Shown: piece after piece, positions 37,679 through 48,700 of the stretch
How the letters are laid out: each line of letters opens with the position of its first letter
How positions within the stretch are numbered: position 1 is the first letter of the stretch
Assembly (NCBI GenBank): GCA_963795835.1
Contig: CAWCJC010000012.1
Span: forward strand, 62,001-126,000
Direction: 5' to 3'
From: JALYXI01 sp963795835
GTDB lineage: Bacteria > Acidobacteriota > Terriglobia > Bryobacterales > Bryobacteraceae
Length of the DNA stretch: 64,000 nt
Translations under genes and position numbers: made by a program
The notes under the pieces: generated by a model
Seen by the model: the letters and a program-made list of their open reading frames with translations, nothing else
The model's database searches: none
What the model was told of the DNA's origin: nothing

Positions 37679-38314
37679 TTATCCCTTCTTACGCTGAGAG
37701 CGCGCGATCGCCAGGCTCGTAACGCCAGTCAGCAACAGAGCCCACGTGTTCGGCTCCGGAGTGCTGGTTAGGCCAGGCGGTCCCACCGTTCCGGTGCTGA
37801 GGAACAGTTCCTGCTTCCCGCCGGCCTGGTTGCCGGCATCCGTCAGGATTCGGAAGTTGGAATAATCCTTCCCTTGATAGTTACTTGCGGCCTTAGTCTC
37901 CCATCCTTTCACTGCCGTACTGCTCTGGTTCGGCGCATCGCTCGCGAAGAAACTCCAAATCGCATCCTGAATGTTTCCTCGATCGGTGTTGCTGGCTGTT
38001 AGCAAAAAGCTCGACAGGTAAAACGCCTGTTCATACAAGCTGGTTGCCGCCGCCAATCCGCCAAAACGCGTAAGGGATAAGTTGTTGAGGGTGGAAACAT
38101 TCACCGTAACTGTGTCGGGGTCCTTGATGTTGTGATCGAAATCCGCGCAAAAAAGCGCGTAAGCCACGCCGTCCAGCCTCCCCTGATAGGGCCCAACGAA
38201 ATTTCCCGAGGTGTCTTTCACGCCATCCACCGAATCTAGATTGAGCGTGGCACCACGGGCGTTCATAGCCAGAACAGCGGCCGATACAACAAAGAGTAAC
38301 TGAAACCTTCTCAC
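37679..38314 (-). CDS. PEP-CTERM sorting-domain secreted protein
   Basis: 211 residues from GTG 38314, which has GGAGGA (38322-38327) 7 bases upstream; a TTG at 38317 is the alternative. Signal peptide 1-20 (LLFVVSAAVLAMNARG). Extracellular beta-rich domain with DGVAYALFCADFDHN, similar to the short PEP-CTERM proteins of unknown role. C-terminal sorting signal TPEPNTWALLLTGVTSLA then the basic tail RSQRKKG, recognised by exosortase. No exosortase gene is present in the window. Such proteins often go with EPS production, which fits the glycan locus at 9254-31810. Confidence 0.9.
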   Translation of the reverse strand: MRRFQLLFVVSAAVLAMNARGATLNLDSVDGVKDTSGNFVGPYQGRLDGVAYALFCADFDHNIKDPDTVTVNVSTLNNLSLTRFGGLAAATSLYEQAFYLSSFLLTASNTDRGNIQDAIWSFFASDAPNQSSTAVKGWETKAASNYQGKDYSNFRILTDAGNQAGGKQELFLSTGTVGPPGLTSTPEPNTWALLLTGVTSLAIARSQRKKG

Positions 38315-38366
38315 CAATATGTCCTCCGAACAAACCCAAGTTACCGAGTCCCTTTCGGAAGATCAA

Positions 38367-38398
38367 TACTTTGGTAGGTATTCGTACATACCAAAGTA
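38367..38398. promoter_or_regulatory. 10-bp inverted repeat between the PEP-CTERM and M3 peptidase genes
   Basis: TACTTTGGTA (38367-38376) and TACCAAAGTA (38389-38398) are a perfect 10-bp inverted repeat with a 12-base loop. It lies 53-84 bases upstream of the PEP-CTERM start and 18 bases after the peptidase stop. Neither strand has a T-run after it, so an operator for the PEP-CTERM promoter is more likely than a terminator, but either is possible. Confidence 0.5.
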
Positions 38399-38415
38399 CT
38401 TATGGTACTGAGCAC

Positions 38416-40431
38416 TTATGGGTGCAGTCCGGCCCTCTCAAGCAGGGCATTTGGATCCGGATCCCGCCCCATAAAACTCCGATACAGATCCGCCGCATCC
38501 TCACTGTTGCCCCGCGCAAGAATACTCTCGCGAAAATCCATGCCCACCTTTCGGTCGAACACTCCGGCAGTGCGGAAACGGGAGAACGCATCGGCGTCCA
38601 GAACCTCCGCCCACTTATAGCTGTAGTAACCCGCCCCGTAACCTACCGGACTCGAGAATAAGTGAGTAAACCCTGTAACTAGCGCGTGATCCTCTGGTAA
38701 CTTCACGGCCGAAAAGCTCTGCACGATTTCACGCGAGTAAGTCAGCACATCACCATCCCGCTCCGGCGAATACTCTAAGTGCAAACTGAGATCCATGATC
38801 CCGAAACCCAGCTGCCGCATCTGGTTATTCGCGCTCCGAAAGTTCTTTGCCCGCTTCATCTTTTGAAACAGCTCCTCCGGAATCGGAGCACCGGTTTCAT
38901 GGTGCCGCGCGAACAGGTCCAGGGCGTCGCGTTCCCAACACCAGTTCTCCATAATCTGGCTCGGCAATTCAACGAAGTCCCACGCAACCGCGGTGCCGGC
39001 AAGGCTGCGAATCTCCACTCGCGAAAGGCTATGGTGCAGCAAATGCCCGAACTCATGAAAAATCGTCTCCACGTCGCGATGGCTGAGCAAAGCGGGCGCA
39101 TCGCCCAAAGGCGCAGTCATGTTCCCGCAGATGACGCCGGAGTGCGGCTCAAAATTGTCCGGCTGGGCCACCCCCGTAATAAACGCATCCATCCAGGCAC
39201 CTCCCCGCTTGTCCTCGCGCGGATACCAGTCGGCGTAGAACCCACCCAGGAACTGTCCCGTCTCATCCTTGATCTGGTAATACTTCACATCAGGATGCCA
39301 GACCGGCACCCCCGCTTTTTCCACCACCGAAATTCCGTAGAGCCGTTCCACAATTTCGAACATTCCAGCAACCACCCGCTCTGTTGAAAAATACGGCCGC
39401 AACTCTTCTTCATCGAAATCGTAAAGGGCTTTGCGTTGCTTTTCGGCATAGTAGGAAACATCCCAAGGTTCCAGCTCCTTTCCCGCAAATTGCCGCAATT
39501 CGGCATTCTCCCGGTCAGAATGCGGCCGCACCTTGTGTTCAATGGCCCGCAGAAACTCAAGCGCCCGGCCTCCGGTGTGCGCCATCCGGTCATAAAGAAC
39601 GAAATCCGCAAAGTTTTCGAAACCCAACAAGTGCGCCTTTTCTCTTCGCAACTCTAGAATTCGCGCCACATTCCCGCGGTTATCCAAATCTCCGGACGAC
39701 GCCCGCGTGCTGTGCGCTCGATACACCTGTTCACGGATCGCCGCATCGTCCAGATAAGTCAGCACCGGCGTATAACTTGGGGCCTGTAAAGTGAAGCGCC
39801 AGCCTTCCTGGCCCTTTTGGTTCGCGCTTTGGCGCGCCGCCGCAACCGCAGTGGGGGGTAACCCGGCAAGCCGTTGCTCGTCGGTCACCACCAATTCAAA
39901 CGCATTGGTGGAATCCAGAACGTTCTCGCCAAACTTCGTCGTCAGTTTCGCCAGCTCGACATCAAGCGCCGCAAGCCGGGCTTTACCTTCTTCCGCAAGA
40001 TCCGCACCATGGCGGCGGAACGAATCCAGGGTCTTTGTGAAGAAGCGTTTTCGGACGCCCGTCAGACTCTTCGCCTCCGTTGTCGCGCCGAACAGTTGTA
40101 ACTGTTTCCACAGCCCTCCATGCAGCGGAATCCGTGCATAGAATTCGCTCACCAGCGGCTCCACCGCGTTGTAAGCCGCGCGCAGCTCCGGCGTCGTGCG
40201 GACCCCCTCCAGATGCCGGACCACGCTCATCGCGTAATCCAATCGCTCCGTTACCTTCTCCAGCGCCAGCATCGTATTGGCGAATGTTCGTGGCTCCGGG
40301 TCCGCCGCCAGCACCTCCAGCCGCTCCCGCGCGTCCCGCAACAGTTCCTGAATCGCGGGTTCCACATGTTCGGGATGCACTTGGTCAAACGGAATTTCAA
40401 ATTGCTCACGCAGCAACGGATTAATTGTCAT
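38416..40431 (-). CDS. M3-family zinc metallopeptidase (oligopeptidase A-like)
   Basis: 671 residues, matching oligopeptidase A / PrlC (about 680). No signal peptide, so cytoplasmic; degrades oligopeptides including cleaved signal peptides. Zinc site ETIFHEFGHLLHHSL (HExxH with the downstream acidic residue in the SLAGTAVAWDFVELPSQ stretch). The C-terminal Y-rich motif FSSPVGYGAGYYSYKWAEV is the substrate-closing region of M3 enzymes. N-terminus PLLREQFEIPFDQVHPEHV is also conserved in the family. Divergent from dnaE. Confidence 0.92.
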   Translation of the reverse strand: MTINPLLREQFEIPFDQVHPEHVEPAIQELLRDARERLEVLAADPEPRTFANTMLALEKVTERLDYAMSVVRHLEGVRTTPELRAAYNAVEPLVSEFYARIPLHGGLWKQLQLFGATTEAKSLTGVRKRFFTKTLDSFRRHGADLAEEGKARLAALDVELAKLTTKFGENVLDSTNAFELVVTDEQRLAGLPPTAVAAARQSANQKGQEGWRFTLQAPSYTPVLTYLDDAAIREQVYRAHSTRASSGDLDNRGNVARILELRREKAHLLGFENFADFVLYDRMAHTGGRALEFLRAIEHKVRPHSDRENAELRQFAGKELEPWDVSYYAEKQRKALYDFDEEELRPYFSTERVVAGMFEIVERLYGISVVEKAGVPVWHPDVKYYQIKDETGQFLGGFYADWYPREDKRGGAWMDAFITGVAQPDNFEPHSGVICGNMTAPLGDAPALLSHRDVETIFHEFGHLLHHSLSRVEIRSLAGTAVAWDFVELPSQIMENWCWERDALDLFARHHETGAPIPEELFQKMKRAKNFRSANNQMRQLGFGIMDLSLHLEYSPERDGDVLTYSREIVQSFSAVKLPEDHALVTGFTHLFSSPVGYGAGYYSYKWAEVLDADAFSRFRTAGVFDRKVGMDFRESILARGNSEDAADLYRSFMGRDPDPNALLERAGLHP

Positions 40432-40514
40432 AACAGGGAGTTCAGCTTTTAGCGTACAAGCTTCCTGCCCCGAACGGAGAGCGCTAAACTGAAATAACTC
40501 CCCCGCCGTAAAAC

Positions 40515-43500
40515 ATGGCCGAAACCCCCTTCGTTCACCTCCACTGCCACACCGATTACTCGCTTCTCGATGGCGCCTGCGAAATTGAGCAGCTCATGCA
40601 AGTCGTCGCCGAACAGAAAATGCCCGCCGTCGCTATGACCGACCACGGCAATCTCTTCGGCGCGGTTAAGTTCTATAACGAAGCGAACGCCAAAGGCATT
40701 CATCCCGTCATCGGATGCGAAGTCTACGTGTCCCAACAGGGCCACAAAACCCGCTCCGATACCGATCGCTACAACCACCTTGTCCTGCTCTGTGAAAACC
40801 AGGATGGCTACCGCAACCTGATCGACCTCGTCTCCACCGCTTATACCGATGGCTTCTATTACAAGCCCCGCATCGATAAAGAACTGCTTCAGCAAAAGTC
40901 GAAAGGCCTGATCGCGCTCTCCGCCTGCTTGCGTGGCGACATCAATGAAACTCTCATGGCCGATCGCTACCACGAAGGCCTCAAGCTCGCCAACGAATAT
41001 CGCGACCTTTTCGGCCGCGATAACTTCTTCCTCGAAGTTCAGGATCACCAGCTCGATCAGGACAAAGTCGTCACGCCTCAATTAGTCCGCATGTCGTCCG
41101 AAACCGGCATCCCGCTTGTCGCTACCAACGACTCGCATTACCTTCGCCGTGACGATGCCCGCGCGCATGAAATCCTGATGTGCATCCAGACTGGCAAAAC
41201 CATGTCGGACCCCAACCGGCATGCGCTTCAGCCATCCCGAGTTCTATATGAAGAGCCGCGCGGAAATGATGGCGCTCTTCGGTGAAATTCCTGACGCGGT
41301 CGACCGCCCGTGGGAAATCGCGCAACGCTGCCAGGTAAAGCTCAAAAAGGTCGACGAGCCCTTCCCAAAATTTCCACTTCCCGAAGCGCACACCACCGAT
41401 TCCTACTTCGAACACGTCGCGCGCGAAGGGTTCGAAAAACGCCGGGGCCGCCTGGAAGCTCTGGCCGCCAAGGGCTACCTCAAATGCCCCATCGAAGCCT
41501 ATGCCGAACGCATGGATTTCGAAATCAAGATGATCCAGCAGATGAAGTTCTCCGGCTACTTCCTCATCGTCTGGGACTTCATCCGCTACGCCAAAAACAT
41601 CCACATCCCCGTGGGCCCCGGTCGCGGTTCCGCCGCCGGATCGCTGGTTTCTTACGCCATGGAGATCACCGATATCGATCCCCTCCAATACGGCCTCCTT
41701 TTCGAACGCTTCCTCAATCCCGAACGCGTCTCCATGCCCGATATCGATATCGATTTCTGCATGAATCGCCGCGGTGAGGTCATCCAGTACGTAACCCAGA
41801 AGTACGGCCGCGAGCAGGTCGCGCAGATCATCACGTTCAATACCCTCGGCGCGCGCGCCGCCATCAAAGACGTGGGCCGTGCGCTCGATCTGCCCTATGC
41901 CGACGTCGAAAAGGTCACTAAGCTCGTCCCCGGCATCCTCAATATCGATCTCAAGCGCTCCTTTGAAATGGAACCGGGCTTCGCCGAAGCAGGCAAGAAA
42001 GACCCGCGCATCCAGGACGTTCTCGATACCGCCGTTCGCCTCGAAGGCCTGGCCCGCAATGCTTCCGTGCACGCCGCGGGCGTAGTCATCTCGCCGGTCC
42101 CGCTCAAGTCTATCGTCCCGCTTTATAAGACCAACCGCGACGAAATCGTCACCGAGTACGACATGAACGGGCTCGATAAATTAGGCCTGCTCAAAATGGA
42201 TTTCCTCGGCCTCACCACGCTCACGCTCATCGACGATGCCATCAAGCTCATCGAAAAGCGCCACGGCGCGAAGATCGTGCTCGAAGACCTGCCCCTTGAC
42301 GATCCCAAGAGTTACGAAATCTTCTGCAAAGCCTTCACCAGCGGAATCTTCCAGTTCGAATCGCAAGGCATGCGCGACATTCTGCGCAAGTACCAGCCAA
42401 GCCGTCTGGAAGACCTCACCGCGCTCAACGCTCTCTATCGCCCCGGCCCCATCCAGGGCGGCATGCTGGACGACTTCATCGAGCGCAAGCACGGCCGCAA
42501 GGAAGTTCGTTACGACCTGCCGGACCTGAAGCCCATCCTCGAAGAAACCTACGGCGTCATCCTCTATCAGGAACAGGTCATGCAAATCTCCAGCCGCCTG
42601 GCAGGATACTCGCTGGGCGATGCCGATCTGCTCCGCCGCGCCATGGGCAAGAAAAAGGCCGAAGAGATGGCCAAGCAGCGCAGCCGCTTTACCGAGGGCG
42701 GCCTGAAGAATGGCTTCCCGCAGAAGAAAATCGAAAAGATCTTCGACCTGATGGAGCAGTTCGCCGGCTACGGTTTCAACAAGTCCCACAGCGCCGCCTA
42801 CGCTTATCTGGCCTTCGCGACGGCGTATCTCAAAGCCCACTTCCCGGTCGATTTTATGGCCGCACTCCTCACCTCGGAAACCGGCAACGTGCCCAAGGTC
42901 GTGAAGTACATCAACGAGTGCCGCGAAATGAACATCAAGGTTCTGCCGCCCGACGTCAACGCCAGCGCGCAAAACTTCACTCCGGATGGCGAGGCCATTC
43001 GCTTCGGTCTGGGCGCGGTCAAGAACGTCGGCGGCAATGCCATTGAGGCTATCTGCCAGGCGCGAGACAAAGCCGGCCGCTTCACTTCTCTTCATCAATT
43101 CTGTGAACTTGTCGACCTAACCGCGCTGAATCGCCGGATGATTGAAAGCCTGATCCGCGCCGGCGCGCTCGATTCTCTCGAGGGCTCGCGCGCCCAACAG
43201 TTCGCAGCCGTCGAAGGTGCCATGGAATCCGGCGCCCGCCACCAACGCGGCACGGCTCACGGCCAGTTCGACATGTTCGCCACGGACGACCAACACGATA
43301 CCGTACAGCCCCTCCCCAAAGTCCCCGATTGGACCCCGCGCGAAACGCTCAACGCCGAAAAGGAAATGCTTGGCTTCTATGTCACCGGCCACCCGCTCGA
43401 TCAACACGCCGAGAAAATCTGCGAGATCGCGAAACAGGACTCCTCCTCGCTCGAAGGCCTGGAAAAAGGCGTCGAAGTCGCCATGTGCGGAGTCCTCACC

Positions 43501-43974
43501 GGCATTCAAAAGCGCCGCAACCGCGAAGGCAAACCCTGGGCGTCCATGTTGCTCGAAGACCGCGTAGGCTCCACGGAGGCCCTGGTCTTCACCACACAAT
43601 ACGAGCGCCTCTGCGAGGTTTTGAAAGAAGATCAGGCGGTGCTCGTCCGCGGCTTGGCGCTCCCGGAAGAAAGCGCGGCCACCAAAATTTCCGTCCAGGA
43701 AATCATCCCGCTCGATCTAGTGCGCGTCCCGCAGCCAACCCTCATCGCGATCAAAGTATGGCTCAACCGCAACGGCACGCCCGATAAAGCATCCGCCCTC
43801 GAAGAACTCTTCAAGCAGAAGCCCGGCGAAACGCAAGTCCGCCTGAAACTGGAAAATCCGCAAACGTTCTCCGTCACGCTCGACGTCCCCGCAAAAGTAA
43901 AAGCCGACCGCGAATTCCGCGCGCGCCTCGAGCAAATCTGCGGCCCGGAGACTTACGAAGTTTTGGCCAGTTAG
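40515..43974 (+). CDS. dnaE: DNA polymerase III alpha subunit (frameshifted)
   Basis: Main replicative polymerase, about 1152 residues when corrected. PHP domain FVHLHCHTDYSLLDGACEIE at the N-terminus; polymerase core with GPGRGSAAGSLVSYAM and the catalytic aspartates in MPDIDIDF; fingers region AMGKKKAEEMAKQR; beta-clamp binding motif QFDMF near 43264, then the OB fold (VAMCGVLTGIQKRRNREG). The frame breaks at 41218-41219: removing one G joins GKTMSDPNR to MRFSHPEFYMKSRAEM. Because the gene is essential, a true knockout is very unlikely and the break is best read as a sequence error. Confidence 0.95.
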
Positions 43975-44011
43975 GAAACTGCTCACGCTCACTCTTGGTA
44001 CAAGTAATTCC

Positions 44012-44951
44012 ATGCGCGCGCTGCTCTTCCTCATCCCTGCCCTCGCCTGGTCCCAGGACACGCTCCTGGTTCTCTCGAAAGCGGACCACACCCTCGCCAT
44101 CGTCGACCCCGCCACCCTGAAAGTCATCGGCAAAGCTCCCGTGGGTGAAGACCCCCACGAAGTCATCGCGTCCACGGACGGGAAAACCGCCTACGTATCC
44201 AACTACGGTGGCGGCAAATACAACACCCTCGCCGTCGTCGATCTCGTCACGCGTAAAGCGCTACCTCCCATCGATTTGGGCCCGCTCCGTGGGCCCCATG
44301 GGCTCGCCGCTTTCGCCGGCAAAATCTACTTCACGTCGGAAATAGCCAGGGCCATCGCCAGCTATGATCCGGCATCGCAGAAGGTGGATTGGATACTGGG
44401 CACGGGCCAGGACCGCACCCACATGATCTACATCTCCGGCAACGGGCGCATGTACACCACCAACATTCGGTCCGCAACAGTAACCATAATCGATCCCAAT
44501 TTTGACGAAACCGTCGTCCCCGTCGGCAAAGGTGCAGAGGGCTTCGACCTCTCTCCGGATGGAAAGGAGCTCTGGACCGCCAACGCGCAATCCGGCACAG
44601 TCTCCATCATTGACTTGGCTACCAAGCAAGTTACCGCTCACGCTGCCGGCCAACGTCCCCGGCGCCAACCGCCTGAAATTCACGCCCGATGGCAAACTGG
44701 TGCTCATCTCCTCGCTGACTGGCTCCGGCTTGGCCATTCTCGACGCCGCAACCCACAAGGAGCTGAAGCGTATCGACGTCGGCAAAGGTGCCGCTGGAAT
44801 CCAAATGGAACCCAACGGTAACCGCGCCTTCATCGCCTGCACCAGGGAGAATTACGTCCTTGTGCTCGATCTTAAGACACTCCAAGTCACCGGCAAGTTC
44901 GACGCCGGCCCGCAACCGGACGGTATGGCATGGGCTTCGAACAGGCAGTAA
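44012..44951 (+). CDS. Secreted YVTN-type beta-propeller protein (frameshifted)
   Basis: About 312 residues. A signal peptide of 15 residues (LLFLIPALAWSQ) leads into repeated blades of the 40-residue YVTN/NHL-like kind, e.g. TLAIVDPATLKVIGKAPVG, SPDGKELWTANAQSGTVSI, EPNGNRAFIACTRENYVLV. The frame breaks at 44636-44641; dropping one base reads KQVTATLPANVPGANRLKF and runs to the TAA at 44951. Such propellers bind ligands or proteins in the periplasm or outside; partner unknown. The 3' end overlaps the ankyrin gene by 22 bases. Confidence 0.8.
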
Positions 44952-45702
44952 GCGCCCTCATCCATGGCGAGAGCCGGCAGCTTGCCCAGCTTCTGCGCGA
45001 GCACCCGGATCTGGTCCATGCCCGCTCCGAACGCGAGCACCGCTCCACGCTCCTGCATTACGTCTCCGCGAACGGCGTCGAAAACGAAAACCAGCGAACC
45101 CCGCCCAACATCGTTGAAATCGCAACGCTGCTCCTCGATGCCGGCGCGGACGTGAATGCAGAATCGGAAGCCTATGGCGGCAAGTCCACCACACTGATGC
45201 TGACCGCGACCAGCGTCCATCCCGAGCAGGCGGGCGTGCAGATTGCGCTGATGCAGCTTCTGCTGAATCGCGGCGCAACCCTGCAGCCCCATATCGTCCG
45301 AAGCTGCCTGCACAACGGCCGCGGTCAAGCCGCCGAATTCCTTGCCAGCTCAAGGCGCGCCGCTCGATTTTGAAGAATCGGCCGGTACGGGCCGCCTGCA
45401 AAACGCGCACTCTCTCTTCCCCACCGCCACCAGGACGCAGCTGATTGACGGCTTCTGTTGGGCTTGCGAGTTCGGCCACTTACAAATCGTCGAATTCCTC
45501 CTCAAAACAGCGCCCTGCCCTAGCAACAAGCCGCCGCGTCAACGGCCAGACCGGCCTGCATTGGGCCTCCTACTTCGGTCACGAACAAATCGCAAACCTG
45601 CTTCTCAAAAACGGAGCGGACCCCAACGCGAAAGAAGACACCTGGAACGGCACCCCCGCCGATTGGGCGGAACATGCCCGCAATCATCCGCCAGGACGCT
45701 AA
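44930..45702 (+). CDS. Ankyrin-repeat protein (two frameshifts)
   Basis: About 256 residues over three successive frames. Piece one: QLAQLLREHPDLVHARS and LHYVSANG...IATLLLDAGADVN. A +1 change at 45345-45347 restores AEFLAAQGAPLDFEE. A second between about 45505 and 45535 leads to NGQTGLHWASYFGHEQIANL and LLLKNGADPNAKEDTWNGTP. At least four ankyrin repeats are visible, each with the LLL-xx-GAD-xN turn. No signal peptide, so probably cytoplasmic and a protein-protein interaction module. Target not known. Confidence 0.75.
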
Positions 45703-45723
45703 AATCACAGCAGTCTCAATGTC

Positions 45724-48700
45724 TTGCTTAAGTCCCGCTTTTTCTCGCCTTTCTTCTCACGGCCGCTCCCCGCCCTGGCCCAAACCACCCTGGGCTCCAT
45801 CACTGGCCGCGTTACCGACGCTACCGGTGCCACCGTTTCCCAAGCCAACGTCACCGCTACAAACACGGCCACCCAGGTCCCCTACAAAACCGTCTCCAGC
45901 GCCGCCGGAACCTACGCGCTCCAGCAACTTCCCGTCGGGCTCTACGACGTTGCCATTGAATCCACCGGCTTCAAACGCTACACCCACACCGCCGTCCGCC
46001 TCAACGTCGCGCAAACCGTCACCCTCGATGCCGCTCTCGAATTAGGCGCGGTCGATCAGACCGTCAATGTCTCCGGCGACGTCTCCACCCTCCAAACCTC
46101 CACCTCCGACCTCGGCACCACCATCGACCGCACCAAGCTCCTCGAACTTCCCTTCTACGTCGCCGGCAAACAGCGCGACCTCGAACAGTTCACGCTTCTC
46201 GCCCCCGGCGTCACGGGCGATACCAGTAACACGCAAATCAGCGGCTCGCCCAGCCGCGCGAAAGAAGTCCTGGTGGATGGCATTGCTTCCACCGGCATCG
46301 AAAGTGGCGGCATCATCCCGGGCGAAACGCGCCCCTCGGTCGAAACCATTGGCGAGTTCAAACTCCTCCGCGCCAACTTCAACGCCGAGTATGGACGCAC
46401 CGGCGGCGGCATCGAACTCTTCGCCACGCGCTCCGGATCGAATGCGTTGCACGGCGCGGCCTTTGACATCCTCCGCAACGATGCGCTCGACGCCCGCGGC
46501 TTCTTCCTCCCCTCTGTCGCCATCAACAAACAGAACGAATACGGCTTCTCGCTCGGCGGCCCCGCTTACATTCCCAAGGTCTATAACGGCCGCAACAAGA
46601 CGTTCTTCTTCTTCGTTTACGGCGGCTATCGCTTCCGCCAAAGCGCCCCCAACACGCTCGCCAGCTTGCCGCCGCTCGATTTCCGCAACGGGGATTTCCG
46701 CGCCGCCAACACCGTCATTTATGACCCGGCCACCACCGTCTTTACCGCCACCGGCGTCACCCGTCAGCCCTTCCCGAACAACATCATCCCCACCAACCGC
46801 TTTTCGAAAGTCTCGCAAAACGTCCTCGCGCTCCTGCCTGCTCCCACCACGAACGCGCTCTTCTCGAATTACACCTCCACCGGCCGCGGCTATGTCGATG
46901 AGGATCAATACAACATCAAACTCGACCATAGCTTCTCGGATTCCAATCGCGTCAGCGTCTATTACTATCGCGACCACCAGACCCAGGTCGATCCCACCGG
47001 CGCCGGCGCCGATAAGGTCTCCATCGCCGGTCCCGCCACCGAATCTTCACTCACCGCCAACCACAACCACTGGGCGCGCGTCTCGCATGACCTGGTCCTC
47101 TCGCCCTCCGTCATCAACCACATCCAGCTCGGCTTCACACGCTTCTGGCGCACCATCGATAGCGCCAGCGTCAACCAGGATTACCCTCAAAAGCTAGGCC
47201 TCACCGGCATCAACACCGGCCCCAACAATTACTTCCCCTGCATCGATCTCACCAGCGGCGGTTATACGCGCCTCGGCCAACCCAATTGCAACGGCCGCGC
47301 GCTCCAGACCAATAACGCGTTTCAGGCCGGCGAATCGCTCAGCATGGTTCGCGGCGCCCACACCCTCAAGTTCGGCGGCGACTTTCGCTTCTTCGAAACA
47401 AACGGCATCGATAACTTCAACTCCGCCGGCGTCTTCGCCTTCAACGCGCTGGACACGGGCCTGCCCGGTACCCCGCGCACCGGTAACGCCATCGCAAGTT
47501 TCCTGCTCGGCGCGGTCGATACAGGCACCTACAAAATCAGCGCCTACTATCCGCGCAATCGATACAAGTACCTTGCCGCCTACGCGCAGGACGATTGGAA
47601 GATCGGCCGCAAGCTCACGCTCAACTATGGCCTCCGCTACGACCTCTATTTCCCTCGCACCGAAAAACTCGATAACCTGTCCACCTTCGATCCCACCGTC
47701 CCCAACCCTGGCGCGGGTGGCCGCTTAGGCGCGCTGGTGTTTCTCGGCAACGGACCCGGACGCAACGGACGAAGCTCCTTTGCGAATACCTATTTCAAAG
47801 CCTTCGCTCCGCGCTTCGGCCTTGCCTACCAACTGAACACCAAGACCGCCCTCCGCGCCGGATACGGCATCTATTACGCCCAAGGCAACGCCAACGCCGG
47901 TCTGCGAGACTCCATCTCCCAGATCTATGGCTTCAGCTCCACCCCGGTTTTCACCACGACAAACCAGGGCGCTACGCCCGCCTTCAACTGGGATAACGGC
48001 TTCCCCCAAAACTTCCCGCGCCCGCCTTTCATTGATCCCACCGCCGCCAACAACACCAACGTCCGCACCATCCTCAGGAATGATGGCCGCCCGCCTTACT
48101 TCCAAAACTGGTCTTTCACCGTGCAGCGCGAACTCGCCTCACGGGTTTCGCTCGAACTCTCCTATCTCGGCACCAAAGGCACGCGCCTGGGCAGCGGGCT
48201 CATTCATCTCAATGAACTGAATCCATCGCTCCTCAGCCTCGGCACGCTTCTCACGCAACCCTATAATTCGCCCGCGGCCGTAGCTGCCGGAATCGCGCAG
48301 CCTTATCCCGGCTTTACCGGTTCGGTCGCGCAAGCTCTCCGCCCCTACCCCCAATACCTCGACATCTGGGACCGCGCCGATCCCTCGGGCAGCTCCACCT
48401 ATCACTCGTTCCAAACCCAGTTCACCGTTCGCGCCGCCCGGGGCTTCGATCTTCAATTCGCCTACACCCACGCCAAGACCATCTCCGATTCCGACGTCCT
48501 CGCCGGCGGTGGCCCAGCTGGACAAACCACCTACAATCGCCGCCTCGAAAAAGCACTTGCCGATACCGACGTTCCCAACATCGTCTCCTTCGGCTACAGC
48601 TATGAACTGCCTTTCGGCTTTGTCTTCTCCGGCATCAACCAGTACTCCACGGGCGTGCCGCTGGTGCTCAGCGTCAACAATACGCTGCCGCTCTTTAACC

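Noticed and set aside
36930..37680. Integrated element with attL/attR at tRNA-Arg
   Set aside because: No second copy of the tRNA 3' end and no integrase is found within the window.
41160..41290. Programmed +1 frameshift in dnaE
   Set aside because: No slippery sequence or stimulatory structure recurs among the sites, and 12 other genes show similar breaks at short homopolymers. An error is simpler.
45674..45724. ATG 45719 as start of the third Oar-type gene
   Set aside because: It is out of frame with the receptor and leads into a Pro/Ser-rich shadow; the annotated start TTG 45724 keeps the frame but has no strong ribosome site.
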